From the NCBI RefSeq assembly GCF_007997155.1, contig NZ_VORT01000004.1, forward strand, positions 124,001 to 188,000: a stretch of DNA of 64,000 nucleotides, given 5' to 3'. The position numbers and the translations under genes were made by a program. Each line of letters begins with the position of its first letter. Positions within the stretch are counted from its first letter, which is position 1. Below, piece after piece: positions 44,267-54,299 of the stretch. Under the pieces are notes generated by a model. The model saw nothing but the letters and a program-made list of their open reading frames with translations, did no database searches and had not been told where the DNA came from. Source of the stretch: Aequorivita antarctica (GTDB lineage Bacteria > Bacteroidota > Bacteroidia > Flavobacteriales > Flavobacteriaceae).

Positions 44267-46681
44267 TTAACTGGATTCCATTACACCCATTAGCTCTAAA
44301 GTATAATTATCTGCTGTTTGAATGTAGGCATATTTTTCATGGACACTTGCACCCAATTTTCGTTTTTCAAATGCGGCGGTTAGACCCATTGCAATGTGCA
44401 ACGAGTTAATTTCAATTGCTCGTTTAATTGTTTGATATAATAATTGTCTATAAATATGAAATTCGTTGAGGTAACTATAATCTATACCCACGTAGGCTGG
44501 AACGTAGGTTCTATGGATATTTTTAAAGCACAGCATGACACCAATCATTTTATCGGGGTCTGTAAGTGGATAAATAGTAATAAACTCCCAATTGGGATGT
44601 AATGACATATTTTCAAACAATTTTACTGGAAAAGAAAAAGTGTTCAGGCCTAGATTATTTTGATGGACGTTGGAATAAAGCTCGTGAATCTGTATCAATT
44701 GGTCTTTGGAGCAACTATTTAGAATAGCTATTTTGAGCAATGGCTCCGTCCCTAAAATTTCTTTTCGTAAATGTCTCCTGTTTCTTGAAGAAAGCTGAGA
44801 TATATATGCTTCGATGTCTCCTGTTTCCTTTAGATCAATTCCGCAGGATTCTGGCATTTTGATTCTAACAAAACCTTGTCCCTGAAAATAAGAATGCAAA
44901 TCAATTTCTTCTGAAAAATCGCGCAGGACGATCATTTTTGCTTTTAATGTTTGCTCCCAGTTTTCTAAGGTTTGCAGCATAATACCCAAGGCCTCTTTTT
45001 TTGAGGGGTGCTCAATATCAAGATATAAATGGTCTCCTTCGGTAAAAAGAGAACCAATACTCAAAACTTTGGACGTTAAATAATAGGGATCAGATTGTCG
45101 ATCCGCTTCGATAGTTTGAGATGCACCAACATTTGCTAACATATCGTCCTTCCACAGTGAATTGGTCAAGAAAGTTGCCAGGATAGGAGTTTTCTGCTTG
45201 TCAAATATGATAAGATATTTAAACTTCCAATTGTGTTCCTTTAAAGGATTATCGCTAAACGTCTGTTCCAAAAACTTTAGCCCATCCCAATCAAATACAC
45301 CATTTCTGCCCAATAGGCCATTCCAAAGCCCTTTTTCAATGTTTAAAATGGAATCTTCAGTTCGAATGATTAAATCAGAATTTACAATTTCCTTTTTAAG
45401 CGGTCTTGTGGTTAATTTAGAATCTAACTTAAACGCCTGAAAGACCCGGCTTGGATTTGTGTGTGTATCTTCAAGCGCCTTGGGGAAATGATATTCCATG
45501 GCCTCTACTAATCCTTTAATTTCCTCTTTTTGGTTGTGCCTAGAAATAGTAATTCGAACTCCGGTATTCTTAACAGGAACGGCGGGAAAGATTCCTAGAT
45601 TCACGTAAAAACCCTCTTTCATAAGTCGGTTCACAAAATTATAGCCAGTTTTTGGCATTCCCGTTCCTATATAGAAAACTGGGGAGATGTTGTGGTCTAT
45701 CAAGGGGAGCTCTGTTTGTTGTAGCAACTCATTGAAATATTCAATACGTTCCCTCAGTTCCTGTTGCAGGGTATATATTTCTGGTGAAAGATGTATTTTG
45801 GCTGAGGCAGTTGCGGCGGCCACAGAAGCGGGCTCCAATTGTGCCGAGAAGGTCAATGGCCCTCCAAAGGTCTTTAGCTCGTGGTACATTTTTTTATTGG
45901 AACACACCAACACGGCTCCACTTGCTCCGAATGTTTTGCTCAATGTACCGAACAACAATATGTTTTCTGAGAGTTCCTTGAGTACGCTTAGCACATAACC
46001 TGTCCCGTTTTTACCGATCCAGCTCATTCCGTGCACGTCATCATAATAAAAGTTCAATTGGGGATATTTTTGGCTCAAGGTCTTGAGGTCGGCAACAGGT
46101 GCAAGATCTCCATACATGGAATAAATACCATCGGCCATATACCATATCTTTTTTCGTTTGTCGGAATAGGATTTTATTTTATCCTCCAACATATTCAGGT
46201 CATTGTGTCGGATCATATCAATAGGTACACTTCTATTTTTTAATACTTTGGCGGCACTTTGCACGCTCCAATGTACTTGGTGATCTAATATTATAGCATC
46301 CTGATCCTTTACCGCGCTGGGAATTACCCCCATATGCCCCAAAGTACTGTTCTTGGTGATGATAACTGGGTTTCCATACATCTCGGTAACCTTTTCCTCC
46401 AACTCTCTATATAAAGGATTGGATATATAGGATTTGGATAGCGGAAATTGAGTGCCGTATTTCCTTATTGCATCGATCGCTGCTTCCTTCAACCTGTTGT
46501 CTTGTTCAAGTCCCAAATATCCAGTAGTTCCAAAATGAAACAGCTTTCGGTTTTTAATTCCAATGGTCCTTCCGGAAAAATCTTCGCCTTCCGCATATAA
46601 ATGTAAAACGCCTTCATTTTTGGCATCGGTGAAAACCTCATTTACTGTGTCCAAAAAATTGTTGTGCTTTATTTTTGCCAT
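44267..46681 (-). CDS. Alpha-oxoamine synthase fused to a GNAT acyltransferase
   Basis: I chose ATG 46681 (804 residues) over an upstream ATG at 46738. Residues 1-400 are a fold-type I PLP enzyme of the AONS/BioF family: FGTTGYLGL, DHQVHWS, YDDVHGMSW and the PLP lysine at about 249 in GTLSKTFGASGA. Residues from about 450 resemble a BioF2-like GNAT/FemAB acyltransferase. AONS enzymes condense acyl-CoA with an amino acid to make an alpha-aminoketone; the C-terminal domain could then N-acylate it. The combination is seen in some Bacteroidota proteins, with unknown product. It is divergent from the STAS/AraC genes. Confidence 0.85.
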   Translation of the reverse strand: MAKIKHNNFLDTVNEVFTDAKNEGVLHLYAEGEDFSGRTIGIKNRKLFHFGTTGYLGLEQDNRLKEAAIDAIRKYGTQFPLSKSYISNPLYRELEEKVTEMYGNPVIITKNSTLGHMGVIPSAVKDQDAIILDHQVHWSVQSAAKVLKNRSVPIDMIRHNDLNMLEDKIKSYSDKRKKIWYMADGIYSMYGDLAPVADLKTLSQKYPQLNFYYDDVHGMSWIGKNGTGYVLSVLKELSENILLFGTLSKTFGASGAVLVCSNKKMYHELKTFGGPLTFSAQLEPASVAAATASAKIHLSPEIYTLQQELRERIEYFNELLQQTELPLIDHNISPVFYIGTGMPKTGYNFVNRLMKEGFYVNLGIFPAVPVKNTGVRITISRHNQKEEIKGLVEAMEYHFPKALEDTHTNPSRVFQAFKLDSKLTTRPLKKEIVNSDLIIRTEDSILNIEKGLWNGLLGRNGVFDWDGLKFLEQTFSDNPLKEHNWKFKYLIIFDKQKTPILATFLTNSLWKDDMLANVGASQTIEADRQSDPYYLTSKVLSIGSLFTEGDHLYLDIEHPSKKEALGIMLQTLENWEQTLKAKMIVLRDFSEEIDLHSYFQGQGFVRIKMPESCGIDLKETGDIEAYISQLSSRNRRHLRKEILGTEPLLKIAILNSCSKDQLIQIHELYSNVHQNNLGLNTFSFPVKLFENMSLHPNWEFITIYPLTDPDKMIGVMLCFKNIHRTYVPAYVGIDYSYLNEFHIYRQLLYQTIKRAIEINSLHIAMGLTAAFEKRKLGASVHEKYAYIQTADNYTLELMGVMESS

Positions 46682-46877
46682 GATCTTAAGTTTTAGAACA
46701 TAAAATTTAGTGGCAATTGGTGGAATATAAAAATACAAAGATGTTATAATACCTTACGGATAAGGATTATTACCTGATAGGCAAGAAAAACTACGAGGTT
46801 TTGGATTCCCTAATGTTAATAAATGAATAGTCCTTGATTATTTCGTAAATTTAAATAGAATTACCAGTTTTCTAATT

Positions 46878-47252
46878 ATGTTAAACTATATCGAAAATAG
46901 TTACGCGTCTTATAAATTTATGGATGACATTGTTTATATCCGATATCATATCGGAATAACAATAGACCGTAAAGCAGCAGTGAAAATTGTGGAGGATCGA
47001 CTTATTCTTCAAGAAGGGCAAACTTTTCCTGTATTATGTGATATTCGTGGTGTAAAAGACATCAATAAATCTGCAAGGGATTATTTAGCCATAGAAGGTT
47101 CAATGCTTATAAAGGCTGTCGCATTTATTGTAGAACCACCCCTTTCGGAAATAATGTCCAAATTTTATCTCAAGGCAAGTAAACCTCCTATTCCCTCTAG
47201 GGCTTTTCAGACCATGGAGGAAGCAAAAGAGTTTTTAAACGAATATATTTAA
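46878..47252 (+). CDS. STAS/SpoIIAA-like protein
   Basis: The 124-residue protein has alternating strands and helices (VYIRYHIGITIDRKAAVKIV, TFPVLCDIRGVKDINKSARD, VAFIVEPPLSEIMSKFYLK), consistent with a STAS/SEC14-like fold and, from memory, with the DUF7793 group. It is followed by an AraC regulator after 71 bases and is divergent to the oxoamine synthase fusion. No signal peptide is present. It may act as a switch or ligand-binding regulator for the AraC gene, but this is inference. Confidence 0.65.
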   Translation: MLNYIENSYASYKFMDDIVYIRYHIGITIDRKAAVKIVEDRLILQEGQTFPVLCDIRGVKDINKSARDYLAIEGSMLIKAVAFIVEPPLSEIMSKFYLKASKPPIPSRAFQTMEEAKEFLNEYI

Positions 47253-47323
47253 GCAGTATAAAATCCTACTGTTTTATATATTTTTTGCAATATCAGAATC
47301 AAATTATATTAAGCAAGCAAATT

Positions 47324-48307
47324 ATGTCCCAATCAAAAAAGAAGCGGCTTAAGCAAATAAGGAATATGCTATTGGAAATAGGCTCCGGAAATTTTTTTTA
47401 TCGGGTTGAACGTTCTGTGAAAAATGATAATATGGAAGCATTGGTGATGGCCATTAATATGATGTCTGAGGAAATCGAGGCAGCTATGGTTCATCAAGGG
47501 TATGCCAATGCAAACGAAACTATAAAGCATATAGTCATAATGAGTTTTATTCTTGATTTTAAGGGTTACGTGGAAATGGTAAATCAACAAACCTGTATTA
47601 TTTTATCATATCTATGTGAAGATATTATTGGACAACCATTAGAAAGCTTTTTGGATGAAATTTCGTCTAAAAAATGGCGAAAATCCTTAAAAACGCTTCA
47701 GAGGAAAGAGTTTTACGATACTTCCGAGGAACTTACGTTTAAAACAAAAGAAGGACTTTTAGTTCCAAGTGCATGTTATATAACGACCTACATGGAGCAT
47801 AAAGGAGCAAAAGGAAAGACTCTCTTGACAGTAGTAAAACATTCCAAAAATAATGTTGAAGCAGAATCAGATCCAAAACAAAGTTTTGTTCAATTTAAGA
47901 ATTCATCTGAGGAAAGTCTGTATCAGTCTTCCCAGCATCCTACAAAACAAAAAGTTCGACTGAGTTATGAAGATATAAGTAAAATAAGGGAAGCCCGCGA
48001 TATTTTGATTAACAATCTCGAAAAGGATTTTCCATCTATTAAGGATTTCGCGCTTCAAATTGGAACCAATACTTTTAAATTAAAGTATGGCTTCAAGGAA
48101 CTTTATGGAATAAGTGTTTATCGCTTTTTAAAAAATGAACGACTAAGGAAAGCGAAAATGCTTGTTCAGTATGGTGATAGATCTTTCAAATCTATCGCCC
48201 ATATGACGGGTTTTAAAAGCGTACCCCATTTTACTAGAACTTTTAAAAAACAGTTTGGATATACTCCTACCGAACTTAGAAAAAGGTCCTCTAAAGATGA
48301 TAAATAG
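47324..48307 (+). CDS. AraC-family regulator with PAS-like domain
   Basis: I chose ATG 47324 (327 residues) over an upstream TTG. A PAS-like domain covers roughly residues 65-165 (SFILDFKGYVEMVNQQTCII, then GQPLESFLDE). The C-terminal 105 residues are an AraC DNA-binding region with both HTHs: DFPSIKDFALQIGTNTFKLK and SFKSIAHMTGFKSVPHFTRT. It most likely senses a small molecule through the PAS-like part and controls the neighbouring secretion, peptidase and SusCD genes. It lies between the STAS-like and MauE-like genes on the same strand. Confidence 0.87.
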   Translation: MSQSKKKRLKQIRNMLLEIGSGNFFYRVERSVKNDNMEALVMAINMMSEEIEAAMVHQGYANANETIKHIVIMSFILDFKGYVEMVNQQTCIILSYLCEDIIGQPLESFLDEISSKKWRKSLKTLQRKEFYDTSEELTFKTKEGLLVPSACYITTYMEHKGAKGKTLLTVVKHSKNNVEAESDPKQSFVQFKNSSEESLYQSSQHPTKQKVRLSYEDISKIREARDILINNLEKDFPSIKDFALQIGTNTFKLKYGFKELYGISVYRFLKNERLRKAKMLVQYGDRSFKSIAHMTGFKSVPHFTRTFKKQFGYTPTELRKRSSKDDK

Positions 48308-48406
48308 TATTTTTTTTTGAATCTTTAAAGTAATACCTCTGGGGCAAGAACTACTCCCGAATGCACAAATTTTAATGTCGAATTTTATCATATCAAACTA
48401 AATGGT

Positions 48407-49927
48407 ATGATTCAAAATATTAAATATACCCATCTAACAATCAAATCTATAAGTTTGCTATATGTGCTATTATTTGTGTATGCAGCAGTCAGTAAGCTTT
48501 TGGATTTTGAAACATTCACACTACAATTGGCGCAATCCCCATTACTGAGTACTTATGCAGGATTTATATCTTGGGGAGTGCCAGCTACGGAAATTGTGAT
48601 TGCCATTTTCTTAATAATTCCACAGTTTAGGATATTCGCATTATATGCTTCTTTTCTATTGATGATTATGTTTACGGCCTATATTTATATCATTCTTAAT
48701 TTCTCTGATTTTATTCCTTGTTCCTGCGGTGGGGTACTCGAAAAACTTAACTGGACACAGCACTTAATTTTTAATATCGTTTTCATTGTATTGGCGGGAA
48801 CTGCAATCCTTTTATCAGGAAATTGGACTAATAAAATGAAACTTCTGCTCCTTGCAATACTAACAATCATTGGAGTTGGCCTTCTCACCATGGTTTTTGC
48901 CTTTTCGGAGAAAAAAATATTTCGGAATGAAGCTTTTCAGAGAAAGTACATTCCCAATGCCTTGGAATACATTGGTAACTATGAGTTGGGTTCAAAAAAT
49001 TTCTATATAGCGGGCTTTAAAAAGAATATAATATACTTCGGTAATTACCAAAATCCTCTTTATTTAAAAACACTTACCACACAACTTGGCGCTCAGGAAG
49101 ATTTTCCGGTTTCAATAAGTGATATGGAACTTCCTTACAGGCGTGTGCGAATACTGGTGGAGCCACCATATTTTTTTGTTGGCGATGGTACTGTACCTGT
49201 AATTTTTAGAGGTAACCTTAAAGATTGGGATGCTTCAGTATTTAGCTACGATAAAGCACATTTTAAGCAATTTGAAATATCAGATTCCAACAGAGTCGGA
49301 CTTACAACTATTTCGAGTACTACCTCAAGCACTACCTTAGGGCTATTAACCAAATCATCCTTAGAAGACAGTTTAATTTATAATGATGGCATTCTAATAA
49401 AACAACTGGATGGAATTTTTGATACTGATGGTTTACTGCTTTGGAATGGAGAACATAGACTGTTTCTCTATATCTATTTTTATCGCAATAGCTACGAGGT
49501 AACAGATGAAAACCTTAATTATTGGTTCTCAGGAAAAACAATTGACACCATAAGCAAGGCCGTTTTGGATATCGCCCATTACAGCAGGCTTGATAAATTT
49601 AAAAAGGGAGGGAATTCTATTTTAGTCAATAGGTATTCCGCAACCTTTGGCGACTATTTATATATAAACAGCGATCGATTGGGTCGCTACGAAGATAAGA
49701 CGGCACTCGATTCCGCCGCAATTATCGATGTTTACAATATTATTGATAACACCTATAAATTCAGTTTTTATCTTGGTCATCAGCCCCATAAAAAATTAGA
49801 TGGCATGCGTATTGACAAGAATTATTTCGTCGCTCTTGTTGATGGAAGAATATGGATTTACAAGTTAAAGCCAGAGTATTTTAACTCTGGCTCTAACACA
49901 ACACATACTGGCCAGTATCAGGAATAA
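48407..49927 (+). CDS. MauE/DoxX-like redox membrane protein with C-terminal propeller-like domain
   Basis: The first 160 residues form four membrane segments of MauE/DoxX type, with the cysteine motif PCSCGG at about 104-109 and VSKLLDFETF near residue 30. MauE-like proteins help form disulfide bonds. The remaining 340 residues are a soluble domain, probably beta-propeller-like (repeated YIGNYELGSKNFYI, DGILIKQLDGIFDTDG), presumably periplasmic. It is followed 55 bases later by a small secreted protein with four cysteines, so a role in its oxidation is a reasonable inference. Assignment of the N-terminal domain is good; the C-terminal domain is unassigned. Confidence 0.8.
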   Translation: MIQNIKYTHLTIKSISLLYVLLFVYAAVSKLLDFETFTLQLAQSPLLSTYAGFISWGVPATEIVIAIFLIIPQFRIFALYASFLLMIMFTAYIYIILNFSDFIPCSCGGVLEKLNWTQHLIFNIVFIVLAGTAILLSGNWTNKMKLLLLAILTIIGVGLLTMVFAFSEKKIFRNEAFQRKYIPNALEYIGNYELGSKNFYIAGFKKNIIYFGNYQNPLYLKTLTTQLGAQEDFPVSISDMELPYRRVRILVEPPYFFVGDGTVPVIFRGNLKDWDASVFSYDKAHFKQFEISDSNRVGLTTISSTTSSTTLGLLTKSSLEDSLIYNDGILIKQLDGIFDTDGLLLWNGEHRLFLYIYFYRNSYEVTDENLNYWFSGKTIDTISKAVLDIAHYSRLDKFKKGGNSILVNRYSATFGDYLYINSDRLGRYEDKTALDSAAIIDVYNIIDNTYKFSFYLGHQPHKKLDGMRIDKNYFVALVDGRIWIYKLKPEYFNSGSNTTHTGQYQE

Positions 49928-49982
49928 GACCGAACACCTGTAGAAAAAAGTAGGTCGCTAATTAAATTTAAATTTTATTAAA

Positions 49983-50240
49983 ATGAAAACAAAAATTTTA
50001 AAATTCGGTATGCCCTTGATGGCATTTTTACTGGCAATAGTGTTTGCTTTTGCTACTGAAAAAAGTGGCCCAATAGAGGAGGACACTTTAATTACAGGCT
50101 ATATTCAAGGCACTTGCCAACCTGTATCCGTAAACTGTGACATCACTGGTAGTGTTGTTTGCCAATATGGCACCAAAAACGTGACCCGGTTTAAAAACGG
50201 TAGTAATTGCCATACATTTTTGTATGAGTTGATGCCCTGA
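49983..50240 (+). CDS. Small secreted four-cysteine protein (DUF6520-like)
   Basis: The 85-residue protein has an N-terminal signal peptide (LKFGMPLMAFLLAIVFAFAT) and a mature part of about 57 residues with four cysteines (TCQPVSVNCDI, VVCQYG, SNCHTF). It resembles the DUF6520 family of Bacteroidota (from memory). The gene is the last of the STAS-AraC-MauE group and is followed by a strong terminator. The pairing with a MauE-like oxidase suggests two disulfide bonds. It could be a signal peptide, bacteriocin-like peptide or structural protein; nothing in the sequence decides. Confidence 0.75.
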   Translation: MKTKILKFGMPLMAFLLAIVFAFATEKSGPIEEDTLITGYIQGTCQPVSVNCDITGSVVCQYGTKNVTRFKNGSNCHTFLYELMP

Positions 50241-50250
50241 CAGACAGGGG

Positions 50251-50290
50251 AGGTTTCCCGGTTTTTAATCGGGAAACCTTTTTGTTTTTT
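50251..50290 (+). terminator. Strong rho-independent terminator after the four-cysteine peptide gene
   Basis: AGGTTTCCCG (50251-50260) pairs with CGGGAAACCT (50270-50279), loop GTTTTTAAT, followed by TTTTTGTTTTTT. It separates the plus-strand operon from the convergent S9 peptidase gene. Confidence 0.9.
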
Positions 50291-52881
50291 CATTCTTTTA
50301 AATATGTTTCCATCCACTGATAGATTGTACTGGTTAAATGTATTTGGTTTTCCTTTTTTAATAGTGTATGAGCCTCGTCCTCATATAACAGTAACTCTGC
50401 TTCCTTTCCCAATCTCTTTAAAGCTAAAAACATGTTCACACTTTGGTTCCAATTAATATTTGTATCCATCTTCCCGGTCCAAAGCAATAGGGGTGTGGTT
50501 ATTCGCTCTACATTGGTAAGAGGGGAATTCGCATAATAATTCTCTTTCATCCTATAAAAGGAATCTCCCATTCGAAATTGTTGGTTTTCAATTCGCCACA
50601 TTTGCGTAAGGCTCCATTCCCAATTAACATCATGATAATAGTTGACAAAATCTGTAACAGGAGCTCCTGTTACGGCAGCCGCAAACAAATCGGTCTGGGT
50701 TACAATGAATGCTGTTTCATATCCACCAAAAGAGTGCCCTATCAGTCCAATCCTCCTTTTATCAATCTTTTCCTTTTTAAGAACCTCCGTAACGGCGGCG
50801 GTAACAGAATTGAATGCTGAAATTCCCGGATTTCCAATAGCGTACGAAATATCGGGTAATAGCACAAAGTAATCATTCAAAATAAAATTCATTAAATTAA
50901 AGCCAACATCCATAAAATCCGATGGGGGCTCGAACTTGTTTATATTACGGGACTCCCTTTCATATATTTTGACAATCAATGGATATTTTTTCTGGGGATT
51001 GTAGTTGGCGGGGTATATTAAACAACCACGCAATCCGGTTCCATCGCTTAGTGTGTAATCTATAAATTCTGAATTGCCCAAATCATATTGCAGTAATTCT
51101 TTGTTTGTTTGATATATGAGGTGTGATTTCTTTTTCTTTAAATCAAAACTATTTATGGTAATTGGCTGATCAAAGCGTTGTTGTCTATAAAATATTTTTC
51201 CTGCGGAGGCGTCGATAAATGTTTGGTCCATTTTTCCTTCAACCCAAAAAAGGGGCTTAACTTCCTGATTATCCTTCCATATTGCAATGCCGCTTTTATA
51301 GGTTTCATTATCAAAAACGGTTAATGCTATTCCATTAGTCAAACTGTAAACTTGAGTTGGAAATATAGGATTTATCTCGAGGGAATTTTTAAAATCCTGT
51401 GCCTGATTTTTTAGTATTCTGTATGTCTTATTTGTTTCCCGACCTTTGGTTATTCTTTTTTTACTTTTTCCGTCCGAACTCATTAACCAAATGTCAAATT
51501 CGTCGTAAAAAATCATTCTTTCGCTATTTTTCAACCATCCAGGATTCCCCCATGGAGAATTGTTTTCCGTATTTTCAAAGTGTTCCTCTAAGTCACTGGT
51601 GAGGTTGAGAGTGCGCCCATTGAAGCTGGTATAAAGCCACCAATCATTATTTTTAAAATAAGATATATATTGTCCATTTGGGGAGATAACCACGAAATTA
51701 TTATTCATATATTGGTCTTTGGAGACCAAAGTCGTATCGCCTGTTTGAATATTTTTCCAGAACAAATCCACATTCGAATAAAACTTATATAAGGGTTCAT
51801 ACTTCAATTGATCGTAAACCAGAGCAAACTCATGGTCTTTATCCAAAGCAGATGAGGGAAGTTTTTCTGTTTCAATAGGCGAGACTTTTCCGTTAACGGG
51901 AAACCATGCGCTCAATAAATAATTTGCCTCATTTTCACGATACATTTGCATTCTGGGTTCGATCCATGGATCAGTCGACTTCCATTTTTGGACGTTCGCA
52001 TCCAATTCTTTGTATGGCGGGTCGGTTTTTTTTATATAAAAAAGAACTTTACTATCATTATCTGTAATGTAGCATTTTCTTGTACTGAGGGTATAACCAG
52101 GATAATTTTCTAAAATGGTTTTTTCACTTAATACTTTCAAGTTATCTTCAACCAAGTTGTAGTGATATAAATTAATAATACCTTCCTGGGTACTTTGAAA
52201 TATTAGGGAATTTCCGGAAGCGCTTATATCTAAATTTTCAATAGATCCAGAACTTTCAATAAGTAACTTCTCATTGTGGAGGTTAATAGCATCGTGTTGA
52301 ATCAATTGAGTGTTTTCTGGTTTTTTTATCACCATAAAAAGTTGATTTTTTATGGGATGCCATCTAAAGGTTTCAAGATTGGAAAAATGCTCTATTCCTT
52401 CGTTGCTTAGGTTTAATAACAGTAATTCCTTGTCCTGTGCTCCAGTTTGTTGGATCATTGCCAAATAAGTTCCGTCACTGGAAAAATTATAGGATAGTAT
52501 ATTGGAATATCTTTTTTCCTGAATTTTTTTTAAATTGATAAGTAGTAATTTATTCCTCTTGGTTATACCGGCAAACCACTCATTATTCAAGGAAAAATTT
52601 AAATAATCACTATCTGGAAGCTTAAACTTTTTGGATCCATTAGAAGCCATTACCCATAAACATTGTTCGTTTTCAGAAAAGAATTCTGAAAAGGCGACCC
52701 ATTCCCCATTATTGGATATACTTTGAATACTGGTCCCCTTGCTCCACTGTGAATTAAGTTCAGGCGAATATTGAAGTCTTTGGGATACCTGTGCTCCTAC
52801 AGCTTCAATAAACATTATTGAAAGGAACGTTGGTATTAAAAGGACCATTTCAATTTTATAGCCTAGTCTGTTTAAATTCAT
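50290..52881 (-). CDS. S9-family (prolyl oligopeptidase-like) peptidase, exported
   Basis: The 863-residue protein has an N-terminal signal (MVLLIPTFLSIMFIEAVGAQ), a WD-like propeller (from about 30 to 560) and an alpha/beta hydrolase catalytic domain with GHSFGGYE (Ser near residue 717), TGKMDTN (Asp near 805) and EDEAH (His near 838), the complete triad of family S9. Such peptidases act on short peptides in the periplasm. It lies downstream of SusD in the same orientation and 11 bases away, and is convergent with the small-peptide gene. It probably degrades peptides brought in by the SusCD pair. Confidence 0.9.
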   Translation of the reverse strand: MNLNRLGYKIEMVLLIPTFLSIMFIEAVGAQVSQRLQYSPELNSQWSKGTSIQSISNNGEWVAFSEFFSENEQCLWVMASNGSKKFKLPDSDYLNFSLNNEWFAGITKRNKLLLINLKKIQEKRYSNILSYNFSSDGTYLAMIQQTGAQDKELLLLNLSNEGIEHFSNLETFRWHPIKNQLFMVIKKPENTQLIQHDAINLHNEKLLIESSGSIENLDISASGNSLIFQSTQEGIINLYHYNLVEDNLKVLSEKTILENYPGYTLSTRKCYITDNDSKVLFYIKKTDPPYKELDANVQKWKSTDPWIEPRMQMYRENEANYLLSAWFPVNGKVSPIETEKLPSSALDKDHEFALVYDQLKYEPLYKFYSNVDLFWKNIQTGDTTLVSKDQYMNNNFVVISPNGQYISYFKNNDWWLYTSFNGRTLNLTSDLEEHFENTENNSPWGNPGWLKNSERMIFYDEFDIWLMSSDGKSKKRITKGRETNKTYRILKNQAQDFKNSLEINPIFPTQVYSLTNGIALTVFDNETYKSGIAIWKDNQEVKPLFWVEGKMDQTFIDASAGKIFYRQQRFDQPITINSFDLKKKKSHLIYQTNKELLQYDLGNSEFIDYTLSDGTGLRGCLIYPANYNPQKKYPLIVKIYERESRNINKFEPPSDFMDVGFNLMNFILNDYFVLLPDISYAIGNPGISAFNSVTAAVTEVLKKEKIDKRRIGLIGHSFGGYETAFIVTQTDLFAAAVTGAPVTDFVNYYHDVNWEWSLTQMWRIENQQFRMGDSFYRMKENYYANSPLTNVERITTPLLLWTGKMDTNINWNQSVNMFLALKRLGKEAELLLYEDEAHTLLKKENQIHLTSTIYQWMETYLKE

Positions 52882-52892
52882 AATTATTGATT

Positions 52893-54284
52893 TTAATACC
52901 CGGGGTTTTGTACAAGATTTGGGTTCATTAACAGCTCATTCTCTGGAATCGGCAATAATAAATCCGTTGGCTTCCAACCCGGTTTTATGGGCGAGAGGAC
53001 TTCATTGGTAAGGTCAAATCTTTTAAGATCAAACCATCTGTGACCGAACTCAGAAAAGAGTTCATGGTAACGTTCTAAAATAATGGAATCCATAATTCCA
53101 TTTTCGGTGGTCCCTTCAAAATCCATTAAACCGGCCCTGTTGCGAACGTGGTTGAGGTCTTCCAATGCGCCGGAAAAGTTACCAAGTTTCAACCGTGCCT
53201 CGGCGCGTATTAAATATTGTTCCGCTAGTCGTAAAACCACAGAATATTCAATGCTTGTGCCTGTATTGGCTTCAATCTTATACTTGTTTGGGTAATACCA
53301 TGTCTGGTTTCCGTCTGTAACAATACCAATCCAATTTTCCTTTCTTAGATCATTAGGTTCCATGCTCTCATATATTTTTGGGTTTAACGATACCAAAGGA
53401 GGAGGGCCGGACTCAAAAAGGAATATGGAAGCTTCCTGGCTATTTTCCCCTTCCGATTTTGGCTTAAACTGAAGTATGGCAGAGGTGCTTTCCCTTAAAA
53501 ATACATTCGCAACTTCTATATCCAAATCGAATAATGTGGTATTGCTGATTAATGATGTTGCTTCCAAAGCTGCCAATTCCCATTGTTCTCTATATAAATG
53601 AATTCTTGCGAGTAGGGCGGCCACAACAAATTCGTTGGCACGGACACGTTCGCCTGAAATATAATTTGTAGGTAATATCGCTTTGGCCTCTATTAAATCG
53701 TTGACTATGCTGTCATAAACTTTTGAAGCGGACATTCGGGAAAGAATACTGTTTGTCTTATAGTCCGTGGTCGTGGCATACGGTATATCGCCAAAAAGCT
53801 GTACCAGATAAAAATAGGTCAATCCCCTGATAAAAAGTGTCTCCCCGCGTAGTTGCTCCTTGGTTTCAAGGCTAAGCTTATCAGATTTATCCAGACTTTC
53901 CAGAATGGCATTTCCCGAATGAATCAGCGAATATGAACCATTCCATATTCCTTCAATTATTGGATCATCAGAAAAGACATAATGCTGATATAAACTGTTC
54001 ATTGGCTCCACTCCCAATCCATAGAAGTCCAATTCGTCTGAATAAACACCCATTAGGGCGCCGAGACCTTGGGTATTGCCTGTTAGTAATACTTCATCCC
54101 TCAATTTTGCATAAAGGGAGGTAACAGCGGCAGTAGCCGTAATTTCATCCTCAAAAACTTCGGGAGTGTTTATTTGGCCGAAGGGTTCATTTACTTCTAA
54201 AAAATCCTCACATCCCAGTAAAAAGAGCGGGAAAATAAGCAGGTAAATAAATTTCTTGTTAACTTGTTTGAATATAGTTTTCAT
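52893..54284 (-). CDS. SusD/RagB-like outer-membrane lipoprotein
   Basis: The 463-residue protein has a lipoprotein signal with cysteine in LFLLGCEDFLEV, and the helical TPR-like SusD core: TAAVTSLYAKLRDEVLLTG, LFIRGLTYFYLVQLFGDIPY and a C-terminal EYRHELFSEFGHRWFDLKRF pattern (here ERYHELFSEFGHRWFDLKRF) that is highly conserved. SusD-like proteins hold ligand over a SusC transporter. It follows the SusC gene by 15 bases. The ligand, probably a peptide or glycan, cannot be read from the sequence. Confidence 0.95.
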   Translation of the reverse strand: MKTIFKQVNKKFIYLLIFPLFLLGCEDFLEVNEPFGQINTPEVFEDEITATAAVTSLYAKLRDEVLLTGNTQGLGALMGVYSDELDFYGLGVEPMNSLYQHYVFSDDPIIEGIWNGSYSLIHSGNAILESLDKSDKLSLETKEQLRGETLFIRGLTYFYLVQLFGDIPYATTTDYKTNSILSRMSASKVYDSIVNDLIEAKAILPTNYISGERVRANEFVVAALLARIHLYREQWELAALEATSLISNTTLFDLDIEVANVFLRESTSAILQFKPKSEGENSQEASIFLFESGPPPLVSLNPKIYESMEPNDLRKENWIGIVTDGNQTWYYPNKYKIEANTGTSIEYSVVLRLAEQYLIRAEARLKLGNFSGALEDLNHVRNRAGLMDFEGTTENGIMDSIILERYHELFSEFGHRWFDLKRFDLTNEVLSPIKPGWKPTDLLLPIPENELLMNPNLVQNPGY

Positions 54285-54299
54285 TGGTCTCTTTTTTAA

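Noticed and set aside
50578-50872. Plus-strand frames inside the S9 peptidase
   Set aside because: They are shadows of a well supported gene on the other strand.
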